DNA of 64,000 nucleotides, taken from Mytilus trossulus. Taxonomy: Eukaryota; Mollusca; Bivalvia; Mytilida; Mytilidae. This document shows positions 21,999-34,400 of the stretch, one piece after another. Position 1 is the first letter of the stretch. Each line of letters begins with the position of its first letter. Below the pieces are notes generated by a model. It was not told the DNA's origin. It saw nothing but the letters and a program-made list of their open reading frames with translations, and ran no database searches. Location of the stretch: positions 49,422,955-49,486,954 of the forward strand of contig NC_086375.1 of the NCBI RefSeq assembly GCF_036588685.1, written 5' to 3'. A program made the translations under genes and the position numbers.

Positions 21999-22260
21999 TA
22001 TATTTATTAAAGGTATTAAGTCACATGACGTTGTAACGGTCAAGTGATTGTTTACTATAAACACGTGTGTGTGTTTATATCAAGCACATGGTGTGTGTTT
22101 ACGTTCTATTTGATTGGATGGCATATACCCGTACTGCCGGTTTTACGGGTATATGCCCTCATGATTTTCGTGAAAAGCATGATTAAGTATTACTTAAGGG
22201 GGTAGCTTGAGAAAATTAAGTTATTCGAAGTTTGCCTATAGTACGACGTAGCAGCATTCG
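21994..22260 (+). repeat. Split direct repeat A2
   Basis: Identical over 267 bp to 17520-17786, including the 14-bp-arm hairpin at 22120-22157. Identity of the two copies implies very recent integration. Confidence 0.95.
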
Positions 22261-22494
22261 TTATTATGTTTACCCACCCACCCACCCCTTTTATGAGATG
22301 GTTATCGTTAATAGGAGTATATGCATTAGTACATTATATTAATATGAATTTTTCCTCTTTTGTAGATAGTTTTTGATTGTGTTACTGTTACTGTATATAA
22401 CTGTGCTATTATATGATTGGACTGATGGTAGTGTGCCTGAATTTAAAGTGAAGGACTTTAGTTTTGAGAATGAAATTGAATGTAATGTAATATT

Positions 22495-22592
22495 AAAGGC
22501 TGCTACAGCTGTAGGCACACTTATCCTATTTATGTGTTGTTTTATTTATTAAATAATTTATATTCGTTTGAGTTGGCGAATTAGAATATAAA
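22495..22592 (+). repeat. Split direct repeat B2
   Basis: The right terminal repeat, identical to B1. It is separated from A2 by 234 bp (22261-22494) that has no copy elsewhere in the element and begins with a CCCA microsatellite (ACCCACCCACCCACCCC). Confidence 0.92.
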
Positions 22593-22680
22593 CTATTAAA
22601 TCTGAATCTGGTTAGGGAATAGATAAAAAGAGGGGTGCAAGTAGTTTTTCTATATGAATTATATATCATTATAGACTACA

Positions 22681-22875
22681 GGCCGTTAATTTTCTCGTTT
22701 AAATTGTTTTATAATTTGTCAATTCGAAGCCTTTTAGAGCTGACTATGCAGTATGGGCTTTGTTCATTGTTGAAGGCCGTACGGTGACCTATAGTTGTTG
22801 ATTTCTGTGTCATTTTGGTCTCTTGTGGAGAGTTGCCTCATTGGCAGTCATACCGCATCTTCCTTTTTATATTAG
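22681..22875 (+). repeat. Bivalve SINE-like dispersed repeat
   Basis: Contains GAAGGCCGTACGGTGACCTA, GTCATTTTGGTCTCTTGTGG and GAGTTGCCTCATTGGCAGTC. The same family appears at 24285-24430 (minus), 32800-32979, 40925-41032, 57799-57978 and as a fragment at 3196-3232. Non-coding, short and dispersed. I call it SINE-like without having seen a clear polymerase III promoter. Confidence 0.8.
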
Positions 22876-22984
22876 AGAATGTGAAAAAGCAACCAAACAC
22901 AAAAGACATCCACTCTTTTTTTGTTTTTGAAATGAAAAAAGGACAAAACCATTACATTGTCTGTCAAGCCTCAGTGTCAATTTT

Positions 22985-23163
22985 CTTTGTCTTTAAATTA
23001 GTTCTATATAAAGTTTAACAAGTTATTTATTTTTGTATTGTTTGTAATACTGGGTGTTGTTTGTAAACTCTTTCATTTACTTTGTCTTCAGTTCTATATT
23101 AAGTTGAACAAATAATTTAAGTTTGTATTGTTTGTAAACAATGGGTGTTGTTTGTAAACAAAT
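22985..23163 (+). repeat. Two-copy tandem repeat of about 95 bp
   Basis: Both copies contain TTTGTATTGTTTGTAA...GGGTGTTGTTTGTAAAC and AGTTCTATATTAAGTTGAACA-type text, with indels. No gene around it. Confidence 0.6.
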
Positions 23164-25700
23164 GACAATGTGATGTAACAACTATGGAAGAAGATGATGA
23201 TATAAATCTAATCAACATTATTGCTTTGCACTGTATGCTCCTAAAATTACAATTAAGTTCAATTATAAAAGGAAACGACATTACATACGAGTATCTAGTG
23301 TATGATAGTGTTTTAATAATAGTACATTTTTTTAAACTATAAAGGTTATTTAGTTAAATAATTAAAATCGTTGGTGTTCGAACTGAATACTTCAATGACT
23401 TATAAAATATATATTGATAAGAACATAACCTATATGATGCACGATCAAACTGTTTGCGTTTTGTACCTTATTGGTTTTGTCTCAGGAAAATGTCAGACTG
23501 ATGTCTTGTGCTATGCTCATGTGACTGCATTGAACGAAATCTTTTTCTGTGACAACTTGTTTAAAATGCTCTCTTAAACATGCAATCTAGTCTATAGCTC
23601 TTTTAAATTTCACGGTTTTTCCTGACTAGCTGGGTCCCTTAGAGTGTGTAAGTAAATGACTTATTGACTAATTTTATCCGATTAGTATTGCATGAACACT
23701 GACATCAGTGGACAATCTAATTCATATGAAACTTGTCAGTGTTTATTACAGTGCATTCTGCAAGGTCTTAGCGGGAGTAGCATTTGGGATCGTGAAATAG
23801 CAAAATATCACGACTGTCTTTTAAATGTTTCAACAAATATGAAATTTAGCATTTCGAAAACATGTGGTATTGGGTTTACAAGCATGTACTAGATTTCCAT
23901 AGCTTTACCATGCATCGTTAATTTAATTTTGTTCGTTATATAACGGATTGATCGTTGATGTTTTATGGCCAAAGATCACAAAACGGCAATCGTTTATTAT
24001 TGTTTTGTTAGTATTTGTGTTTCTGTCTACATTACCATATAGATACAAAACTGCCGCGGTTTTTTTTACTGATATTTACTGGGTGTATTTTATGGTGTTC
24101 TGTGTCGTGTTGTTGCCTCGTTGGCGTATATTTTTAATAATATATATACCGAAGAAATAAATGTAAAATTGGGGGAAAAAAGAAAAAAGGACACATAAAC
24201 GAAATGAGCAAATTAAAATTAAATGTCAAATATAATTTATTTATATTTTGTTTAAGTTTCATATGCCAATCAATTTAAAAATCAAAAAAAGGTGTTGTAT
24301 GATTGCCAATGAGACAACTCTCCACAAAAGACCAAAATGAAAAATAAATAAATAGCTACAGGTCACCGTAAGGATTTCGACAGTGAGCAAAACCCATACC
24401 GCATATTCAGCTATAAAAGGCCCCGAAATCAAGTTGACTTAATTCTGTTAAATATCTATTTGAAATAAGCATACTCGAGAAAAACATATTTGACAGAAAT
24501 ATTCATATCTCAAAAATGTGGTTAGTTCCATACCATAAATATTGTGATTAACTGCTATGAAATGTGTGTATATTCACCTTTAAGGCGATGTTCTTATAAA
24601 CGGTAAATATAATTATGTCAAAGATCATTCATTTTCTCTTAGTGTTATATTGGTGGACACTGCCATGGCATTGTACTGTAGTAATCGATAATCGATTAGA
24701 TAATAATCCAGGACAATGACACGGAAGAAAGATTCAAACCTTAAAACAATCAGTACATTATTTTCGCATTTACGGATGAGTATGTGCTAGTTGGGGACTG
24801 TCGTCGTAGTCAAATAAACAAAACTTGCACCATATATTTTTTTTCCCTTCCGTATATGCACGGGAAAGTTTTGCGAAGACACTCCTATTGTTTCATTTGA
24901 ACCGTCTATTTTACTTCTTTATATTATCTCCAATTTTTAGTCTATCTTTTGAGATATTCGAAATAAATCTATGTTTGCACATCATAGGCCTCTGTCTTAG
25001 CCTTTAACTTAATTTATCGAAAATTTCTTTAAAACAGATATTTAAAAGAATAAAGTGCGATAATTTTCTATTGTAATCTCTCATAAACACACAAGTACCT
25101 AAATGAAAGATGTTGTTTGATATCTTAGGTCTCAGAGACTCACTTTATTTGAAGAAAACAGAATGGGGGAGATGAGTAATTATGGTATCTCCTTTTCTCT
25201 GTTACAAGATATATTACACATTTGTGTAAGCCCTATCTCTTTGTCACATTCAAACATAGGTAAATTTGAACGGGAAGAATTAAAAGATTTTTTTCATTTA
25301 ATTAAATTTGTCTTTTTTTTTTTAGTTATAATTAGTGAATTTTTGTCAGAGTTCATTCTAGGACAGCTAACTTAATTATTGATCAAAGGAATTCTTCAAA
25401 AACATAAAACAGTTAATTATTTATTATTTGTTCCTAGCGGAACACCACTCACAAGGTAATAATATGTACCTGTATACAGGTGCGTTCCAGTGACATATTC
25501 GATATTTTATTTAACATCTTGTCAGTTTAATAATTTAAAGGCGTCTTTACACAATAGTAAATACCCTGCAAATCATAAACGTTTCATAATCTTGTGTTAA
25601 AGATCGATTTTACACTAAATGACATAACGATCATAAAAGGATATTGACAAATAAACAAGAGTTCCTACACCTATTGGCCACGCTTCAGTACACCGACCTT
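23164..25700. other. Intergenic, mostly unique AT-rich sequence
   Basis: Apart from the minus-strand SINE-like repeat at 24285-24430, I see no recognisable gene, repeat or RNA. Short open frames lack start context, splice partners or recognisable motifs. The 3' end precedes the Rho-type GTPase promoter. Confidence 0.45.
24285..24430 (-). repeat. Bivalve SINE-like dispersed repeat (inverted copy)
   Basis: Reads in reverse: TGATTGCCAATGAGACAACT, CTCCACAAAAGACC and GCTACAGGTCACCGTAAGG, the complement of the phrases at 22681-22875. It extends further, to the TATAAAAGGCCCC segment also seen (as GGGGCCCTTTATA) at 32843 and 57842. Confidence 0.75.
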
Positions 25701-25716
25701 GTCTGTCAATCATTCG

Positions 25717-25727
25717 TATATAAAAGG
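25717..25727 (+). promoter_or_regulatory. TATA box of the Rho-type GTPase gene
   Basis: TATATAAAAGG, a close match to the eukaryotic TATA consensus, 105 nt upstream of the ATG at 25832. Transcription would begin near 25745-25755, leaving a 5' UTR of about 80 nt. A TATA-driven gene is often inducible or tissue-restricted, which is only suggestive here. Confidence 0.6.
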
Positions 25728-25831
25728 AGTGTATCATTTCCGTACACATATAATCATAATTTACTAGAAAGGGAAGACGTTTGTGTTGTGAGTCTTAATC
25801 CTCTAAATTGTTAACATTAAAGGAATACACG

Positions 25832-28800
25832 ATGAAGAAAAAGTACGAATTTATAGATAAACAAAGTTTGAAACTAGTGCTTGTTGGTGATACTGGAGTT
25901 GGAAAGAGTAGTTTAGCATCTCGTTTATCATCTAGACCATTTCAAAAGGAATATAAACCCACAATATTCGATAATTTTGCTGGTAAGATTATTATTAAAT
26001 TAATGGTTAACGTAAAAAAATAAAATTTTATCTTCTTTTTTTATCTCCATTTTATGTAATATTGTTTTAGTATGTATTGCGGGTAAGATTATTTATGGAT
26101 AAAGGTGTATTTAAAATATGAAATTTTATCTTTATTCTTATCAAGGAATTGTATATTTAAATATACAATTCCTTCATTGTATGTACTTTTTTAGTTTACA
26201 ATTTTAAAATAAGCTATAAAAACAAGTTTGGATATCTGAACAAACAATTATAGTTCTATGAAATGTAGAACATATTTGCCCTAAGTCTTTGTATTCAGTT
26301 TTCGTTTTACACGTGTTCATACTTTTCTTCTCAGTTTTTTTGGCATGCGAACAGTACATTGCACTCTGAGGCATGTTATGATAATTTTCATATTTTTTTC
26401 TCTTCTGACCAGCGTGATTGAAATGGAAACAAAACACAGCAATTAGAATATAAAAAAAATGACAACTTGCATGAATTAGTAAAAAAAAAAGATTAGACAA
26501 CACCACACAGAAATAACTAACAAGGACCCGAGGTCATATGTTATAACAGACCCATAGACACATATATTTGTCACATACATATTTATCCAGACTTCTGTAG
26601 TGCGTCAACTGAAAAGGGTGCTTCAACGGATACAGACATTATTTACACTTTATATTTATTTTTTTATCGGGTAGGGGGATACGAATGTTATCAATAATAG
26701 GATTTATTTAAACAATAATCTTAAGTAATGCATTAATTCATCAAGATTTCATGATGTGAAATTATTTGTTACTCTCTGTGTGGCTACTACTTGTTGCGTT
26801 AGTTGAGAGTTCATATGTATTATTTACTCTTTTTGAAAAGAGCAGAATTTAAATAATGTTTTAAGTTTTCAAAGTTTTTAAATGACACAAAATAAACTAT
26901 TAATTTGTTTCCTTTTCAGCAACAATATCAGTTGATGGTATGCCTTACCACCTTAGTATGTTTGACACGGCTGGAAAAGTAAGTTGTATTTTGTTATTTT
27001 GTAAGAATTGAATTCTTTACCCTTGTTGAATATGCAACATTTCGATATAGAAATAGTGATCCGTATTGCTCAAGGTCATATTTTTTTTACTGTTTGAGAC
27101 GTCTTTACACTAAATCCTTTGGATGTGTACTGATTGATGGTTGATACATACGAAGAGGGGTCTGCCGCGTAGTTTATACCCGTCCTAAGCACCCGAGGTT
27201 TATTCTTTTGCCATGGTTTTGTCAATAAAATTTGTCTTAGAATTATGAGTTTAAATGTCTCTTTGTCTTTGAAACAAAATTGAACAAGTAGAATTCTGTT
27301 ATTGGGAACATTATACATTCAAATCATCGGGAAAGCATACGTGACTATGATGAGTACTGTAGATTTACTTTATTAATATGAATTTATTTCTAGCCTACAT
27401 ATAGAAGATCAATTATACTAACGAATTTTTATGTAGGTTTATGCTTTTATAAATTTCAAATCATAAAAGAGAACACGCACATGACTGGAGTGATGAGAAG
27501 GAGACATTTTTTCTGTTGTACTCTTTATTACCATATAGGTAAAAGATAAACACCGAATTCGGAAACAAAATGACTTCTCCGTTAACTTATGGATCATGTA
27601 GTCATAAAGATACTTATTCATTCTGTTGTTCAATATAAGATTATGAAAATGCTTTGATAAACAATAATCAACTAGCACTAGTACTTGCACCAACGAGAAT
27701 GAAGAAAGTTTTTTCCCCGCAAATATAGATCATCATCAATATTAGTAAATCAGAAAGAATTAGAATTCTTGGTAACTAAACAATAAAAAATTATTAATTA
27801 TAATTAAGGATGAGGGAAAGTCAGTGCTCCTGTATTTTATAACAATTGCCTTGAGATTACGATAATTCCTTCCGGATTTACTGTTTTGTTATTAAAATCT
27901 TGTATACTAAGTGGTAATTCATCATTCACGCCTACATATGCATTTATTAAGGAGAAGTTAATAACCTGTGAAAAATGTAACAGGATTGTGTCTCTTTAAT
28001 TTATAAAGTTGACAGAAACAAAATATTAACAGCTAAAAATGTCAAGTTCTCAAACATTTTTATGTCTTTCATGTTTTTGCATTCATAATAAATTATAATC
28101 TCTCCATTTCAGGAAGACTTTGATAAGTTAAGAGTATTATCGTATATCAACAGCGATGTGTTCTTGGTCTGTTTCTCTGTTGCTAATCCTGATTCCTTCA
28201 CGAACGTCCAGGACTGCTGGGTACCAGAACTACGCCATTATATACCAGACACGCCATTTATACTTGTAGGAACACAAGTAGATGTTAGACACGACAAAAT
28301 GGAACGAGGGGTAAGTTACTCTTCCATTAAAATGGAAAGTTAGGTTAAGTTTCTCATCAGAAACTCTCAAGTGAATTAACTTTGAAATATAGTAGATACA
28401 GATATTTACAAATACAAAGAAAAGTGGAAGAATTAAAACTGTTATCTGGAAATCGAAAGCACTTTACAAATATTTTGAAGGACATTAAAACAAAAGAACA
28501 ACAATTCGGGTCAAGGATTTTTTGTTGTTGCGCTCTCTATTAATATCTTTTTATCTTCTTTTTTTTACAGAAAAGGAAACATTTTCGACCATTGGCTATT
28601 TATAAAATGGTATTGCTTTTCTCTGTTTTAGGTTGTAAGGACATCATTTATTTCATCAAAACAAGGAATGGACCTTGCCAATAGGATAGGTGCTGCTAGT
28701 TATGTAGAGTGTTCATCTTTATCAGACGACGGGTTAGAAGCACTAAAGAGTGATATTATAATGGCATCTCAAATGGGAATGGAGTCAAAGTGTTCTAAAC

Positions 28801-28832
28801 AGCCTCAATGTTGTTCATGTAAAATTATATGA
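25832..28832 (+). CDS. Rho/Rac-like small GTPase, predicted GTPase-defective (202 aa)
   Basis: Four exons: 25832-25982, 26920-26978, 28113-28310 and 28632-28832 (TGA), all with GT/AG borders and consistent phase. Compared with Rac1 numbering (offset 9): P-loop GDTGVGKS at 19-26; effector loop YKPTIFDNF with T44 (Thr35); switch II DTAGKED at 66-72; [14 protein letters not shown]4 motif TQVD at 124-127; G5 ECSSL. The C-terminus CCSCKII ends in a CAAX-type box (C199) after further cysteines suited to palmitoylation, so membrane anchoring is expected. Length is usual for the family (about 190-200). Odd: Thr at the Gly12 position and Lys at the Gln61 position; both residues are required for efficient GTP hydrolysis, so the protein is probably constitutively GTP-bound, an atypical Rho. 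Introns contain no recognised element except a 32-bp palindrome. Confidence 0.9.
26143..26174. repeat. Perfect 32-bp palindrome in GTPase intron 1
   Basis: AAGGAATTGTATATTT is followed directly by its reverse complement with no loop. Possibly a cruciform or the fold point of a tiny foldback element. Confidence 0.85.
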
Positions 28833-29182
28833 ACGAACTTTATGCCATGAAAGCTACCCAAGCTTTCAAAATTTATCTTTCCAATCCATTTGGTAGAATG
28901 GCAGCGTAATTTGACATTACAACGTTACTGCCTCTGGGTGAACTGGTTGTGTTCAGGCGATAAGCTACCGTGGCTTATCATATAAGAACAGTGCTGTATA
29001 AAACTACAGCAATTATTATACATGTATGTGAACAGCCAGCAGTTCTCTATTTGCTACTGTTATTATATTTGCTATTAAATTGGCGTTGGTGCTATAACTA
29101 CATTATGTAGAATAATAATCTTGGGTGCATCAAATGCATGAGTGGACTTAGTCAGTAAATGTCATAAGATTATTAGGACGAT

Positions 29183-29360
29183 TTTGTGGTTAATGAATAT
29201 TCATTGTGTGACACAGAGGTCACTCTAAAAATGTCTCACTGTTTTCTTACTCATTTATATTATGACTGTGATAGAATGTTGATATTAAAAATTTGTTATT
29301 TATTTTTATATAAAATTCAATTTCATGACTAAACTTTTTTTGTTTGTCGTTAAAATGCCT
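29183..29360 (+). repeat. 178-bp direct repeat, copy 1 (downstream of GTPase)
   Basis: Begins TTTGTGGTTAATGAATATTC and ends TCGTTAAAATGCCT. Four differences by eye from 30123-30300 (about 98% identity). It lies in the likely 3' UTR/flank of the GTPase. It may be the remains of a segmental duplication or a pair of element ends 940 bp apart. Confidence 0.85.
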
Positions 29361-29814
29361 AAATTTGAAAGGTATATTTACCTGTCATACGTTACCTACA
29401 CCTGTTAACTAATACATGTATTAACCCTTGTCCCTCCTAGTCAGGTATATCAATGAGCAAAACGTAAATTTTTCATGATTATTTGGTTGATGGGTATTTG
29501 CAATCCAATTTCAATTATTTTATCTATATTGAGGACGGTTTTTTAGTCATAAATTGAGTTCTAAATATTATATCCAGTATACACAAAAACATAACAGTAG
29601 AAGGTCAATTAGATAATGAGTAATTGAATGTTGATTGCTTAAATTTTAGTGGAAATATTTCATACACACATGTAGAATTTTAGTATTAATATCACCCATA
29701 TCATAAAAATGGAAATGATAGGTATAGATCCGTATAATATGACTAAAACAGCTGTTGTTAAAAATCAAATACATTACGAGTTTTGGTAGGGTTGGTGTTG
29801 CGTATTCTTTTATT

Positions 29815-29935
29815 AGTTTTCGATGCTGTGCCATGGCTGTTTGTCTATTTAATTTTTTACCATTGCGTTGTCAGTTTATTTTTGATTTATGAGTTTGGCT
29901 GTCCCTCTGGTATCTTTCGCCTCTCTTTTAAGATA
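29815..29935 (+). repeat. Dispersed repeat with TATGAGTTTG core
   Basis: A copy of the family at 15985-16150 and 38425-38575: TTTACCATTGCGTTGTCAGTTT, ending TGTCCCTCTGGTATCTTTCG. Confidence 0.7.
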
Positions 29936-30122
29936 GACAAAAGAACAAAACACAACTAACGCGAAAAATATTAAAAATAAAAACTAGGCTTTAAATTTAA
30001 TACATTCTGCATTAAAGACAAAATTGCCAGAAAGAAAAAAACCCACTTTGTATATTTTATAAACATCAAATAATAGCATTGCAACAAATTCTAAGACGAT
30101 CGGAATAATTAAAGTATATATA

Positions 30123-30300
30123 TTTGTGGTTAATGAATATTCATTGTGTGACACAGAGGTCACTCTAAAAATGTCTCGCTGTTTTCTTACTCATTTATAT
30201 TATGACTGTGATAGAATGTTGATATTGAAAATTTGTTATTTATTTTTATATAAAATTCAATTTCATGACTTAACTTTTGTTGTTTGTCGTTAAAATGCCT
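30123..30300 (+). repeat. 178-bp direct repeat, copy 2
   Basis: The partner of 29183-29360 in the same orientation. Substitutions are scattered, so the duplication is fairly young. Confidence 0.85.
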
Positions 30301-31467
30301 TAATGCATATATTGATATATAGAAATTATTCTTTTATTCATTATTTTTATAATGTACAGGAAAAGACCAACATTGTATTGACTTCATCAGCAGAGTACTT
30401 TTCATTTGGTTTTCATTTAAATTGACGGTATCACATCATGATATATTAATTGAACGATTAGCAAATTCATGTCATATTTCATAACATTCGATCAGAGACA
30501 TATTATATTTTTCTGATTCGATCAAGTTAGAATATTGCTTACGGTAGAATTGAGTCATTAAAGTACAAGTTTTAATCTGTCGTTTGAGGTTAGAAACCTG
30601 TTCGCAGATTGTCATCAATTCAATGCATCTTAATTTTTGTTCTCACTTACAAGTGAATTTGATGTTGATAAAATTATTTGGTTGACTCTAGTAGTTGTGT
30701 TGCTGACCTCGTTGCTGTTTACCTCACATCACCTTTTATTCATTCTTGCACCTATCGCTTAACTGTTGAGAGATTTTGATATTATTGAACGAACAATTGT
30801 TTTGGTTTTTTTCGAGGGGGGGGGGGGGGGCTGTGATAATAAATATCATAGCTAAACAAATATATAACCTGACATAAAGTAGAACGAGAATGAATAGATT
30901 TATTTTGCAACACCATATGCAGGAAAAACAGTTGTGTATACAGGTGAAACGAATCAAAGAAAAAAAACCCATCATATATCAATTTTCGTCCCTCTGTATT
31001 TAATATCAAGAATGCCTGCAATATCCGCCAATGCATAAGTGGCTATAAAACGATTCAATGTTCAGGATATGTTGTATAATTTAATTTGTTTATTCAAATT
31101 TCTATAGGTATTATCCAAAAGAAATTGGTTCTACTTTATTTTACTTTCTGGTTCCAAAACTTATGTTTTGTGCGTCTTGTAAACATCTTCCACATACGCT
31201 CTAGTTTTGGGATTTATATACATTAATATTTCTGAACTGTCTGTGGTCACAGTGACACGTGTTTTCCCAACTCTATTCTACAACAGTAGGATGGTTTTCA
31301 AATGTCACATCACATCAGTACTGCGAGCATGATGAAATACAAGAATATAAAGTCTATGCTTTACACATACGTGTATATATAAATGAACTCTCATCAAAAA
31401 CTGCTAAGGAAAACATGTTATTTTAAGAAGAACAATTCATTTGAATATTGAAGATTCTTTTATTTTA
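30301..31467. other. Intergenic, no gene recognised
   Basis: Contains a G homopolymer of about 15 nt near 30816-30831 and nothing else distinctive before the last exon of the minus-strand antistasin-like gene. Confidence 0.45.
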
Positions 31468-34400
31468 CTATCCAAGTTGAGAGTAATCCTTCATAGCAGA
31501 CCAATCACAGTCACAAGTATCACAACCATTACTATCCACTTTATATCCTACAGGACAGTGACTTTGACCTTCACATGATGGTGCAATACAATCTGTGAAG
31601 AGATTCATTTAAAATATTACATAACAAACTCGCTAATAGTTCTATTTTGAGGATATAAAAGTTTATAAAAATAACTTAAGTAAGACATGATTAGCTAGGC
31701 AGCATGATATTAAGGCAACATAATTTGTTGTTTTGTGTGTATACATGTCATGATATCATCTACCCATCAAGGGCCCTTGATTGGAATTTTAAATATTCTT
31801 ATTCTTATTCTTAACCCGAATTCAATGTTTTAGCTTGATATTAAGGCAATACAGTAAGCTTGATATTCAGGCAATACAGTAAGCTTGATATTAAGGCAAT
31901 ACAGTTTAGCTTGATATTCAGGCAATACAGTAAGCTTGATATTCAGGCTATACATTAAGCTTTGTATTTAGGAAATCCATTAGCTTTGTATTAAGGTAAT
32001 ACATAAAGCTTTGCATTAAGGTAATATATTAAGCTTTGTACTAATGGGCAATACATTAAGTTGGTTATTAGGTCAATGACCCAACTGTTTCAAATTCGAA
32101 GAATAATCATTGAAGAAGAACGCCCATAGTATATTTGACTCAATCGGATTAAAATAAATATCCTGTATCCAAGTTTGTAAATCTGTATAGGATCTGTCTT
32201 TTAATCAGATTATATTTGATTTCTCTCGCAATGAACATTGATGACCTTGCATATTTCAGAGTAGTCGCTATATTTAGAAAGGTTTTACAGCCGATTCAAT
32301 TGAGTATGTAGGCAAATGTAATATCATTGGATAGCTTGCTTGCTAGCTGATCCGTGAAGTCATTATAAGGTAACATACCGTTACGCTCCTTTAGAAGTAG
32401 CTCAGTTTTACAGACATATATATAGATTGGTTATCTGCCGGCCTAATTTAGTTTTAAAGGCGGGTAGTTTACCTGACCTTATAATGACTTCACGATTCAT
32501 CTAACAAGCAAGCTAACTAAAGATATACCTTTGCCTACACACTCGATGGAATCGGCATTAATTTAAGTGCTGATGAACTCTTTTTCTGATCACATTCTTC
32601 TTTGATTAAGGGTTTTCATATATTTTTTGGATGAGCCAATTAATCGGCCACCACATCTAGTTTACAGGCTTATTGTTTTGATAAGATGAAAGAATTTTTT
32701 TTTTATTTTACAAATGAATTTAGTAAAACGATGATATCTTAAAAAAAGTGATTTATCAACCAGTAGGTAGTCCTGTCTGTGCTCTCTAGAAACTAGAGCT
32801 TTTCCCGTTTGAATGGTTTTACACTAGTAATTTTGGGGCCCTTTATAGCTTGTTGTTCGGTGTGAGCCAAGGCTCCGTGTTGAAGGCCGTACTTTAACCT
32901 ATAATGGTTTAATTTTTAAATTGTTATTTGGATGGAGAGTTGTCTCATTGGCACTCACACCACATCTTCCTATATCTATCTACTGTCTTGTTGGCAATCC
33001 TATCATATCTTTTTATTTCTATGTTATATTTGTAGGTTCACTTGCTCTAACCGCACACAAGGAATTCGCATGCTGTGGTACTATTTGACGTCTGACCTGA
33101 TGTCAAACGCCAATTGACATATTTCTGTCGTACATCCTTATGTGTTGTAAGAAAAACCCTTGTTTACTTGTTACAAAGGGGATTCGAGATAATGCAGATC
33201 GGAAGAAAACACCTTCCGGATTCAAGTACATGATAAATAGTTTGTCGATGTACGCACTTAAGATGTGTTTATTTAAGATCGAAGATTTTATGTCTTTGTT
33301 TTAGGTGTCCTTAGTTTAAACATATTTATTAATAATGGATTTGGAAAGCAAGTTATTGCGACGTATTTAAATCCCCTTGCACTTTGCAGATGCGAATGCT
33401 GCCTTGTAGCGGCATCAGCCTTCTTTTTTTTTTTTTTTAAATCTACAAAGGTGTATTTTACTTGCAAGAGATGTGGCTCTCTCTTAACACGGGTCAGCCA
33501 TTTATCGTCCCCTTCCGATGGACTATCATCGTTTCTCAAGATCATACTCGCAAATGGTGTAAAAAAAAATACAAAAATACAAAAGTACTGAACTCCGAGG
33601 AAAAGTCAAAACGGAAAGTCCTTAAACAAATGCCAAAATCAAAGTCTCAAACACATTAAACGAATAAAGCAGGGGTGTCTTTAATCTGAAATATATACAT
33701 AATACAATGTTTAGACGAGTTGTTCATATTACAATGTATGTATATATGTTATGTTTGCTTTAATGTTTCGATAGATACAGAATACTATATACTTACTTGC
33801 TGGAGCTTGAAAATTCATTGGTCTGTAGCATTCGTGTCCACATCCATTACTCCGACACTCGTACCCCTGAGGACATGTATGTTTACTGAATGTACCACAA
33901 AATGTTAAACATATACCCCTTCTATCGGGATAAGCATGTCCTATACCTGGAACAAATAACAAGATTAAAGTTTGATCAGATGCTAACAAATCTGCCTGCC
34001 TTCTTGTATGGTCGGCGTGTTTCATGCAGTACATTTTTCTGCACAAAGTAGAACTAAATATCAAATTTCCACAAAACTGCTTTTATATTTATTTAATAAG
34101 TTCCGATAAAAGAAAAAAAAAACTATCACGAAAGCCGAATGGTTACCTTTACGGTGATAACAAAATGTGCATGGCATGAGGAATGAGAAAAAATATAAAT
34201 AACCATCGATGAAAAATCTGGCCACGGCATTTCCTTCCACAACGGGCAAAACGCATTAAGCGTATAGTGAGCTACAAAGAGGTACAGGGATGAACAATGA
34301 AAAATGACAACAAACGAACTGGTGTATAATACAATAAACTTAAAACCAACGTGTCTGACAGCAACAAAAGATCACAAAAGATAACCACTGGATAACCGGT

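Larger units (their letters stand above)
17520..22592 (+). mobile_element. Ngaro/PAT-type tyrosine-recombinase retrotransposon
   Basis: Order: A1 (17520-17786), gag, RT-RNase H, methyltransferase-like segment, tyrosine recombinase, B1 (21901-21998), A2 (21994-22260), a 234-bp spacer, B2 (22495-22592). The A1-ORFs-B1-A2-B2 layout is the split direct repeat structure of the Ngaro/PAT branch of DIRS-order elements, which integrate through a circular intermediate without target duplication. B1 and A2 share ATAAA; the same pentamer ends B2 and begins A1, so the B1/A2 junction looks like the copied circle junction. All main ORFs are open apart from one suspected frameshift near 20100. The two A copies are identical. 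Confidence 0.92.

Noticed and set aside
30816..30831. G homopolymer as a G-quadruplex regulator
   Set aside because: A single uninterrupted G run in intergenic DNA; homopolymer length is also prone to sequencing error.
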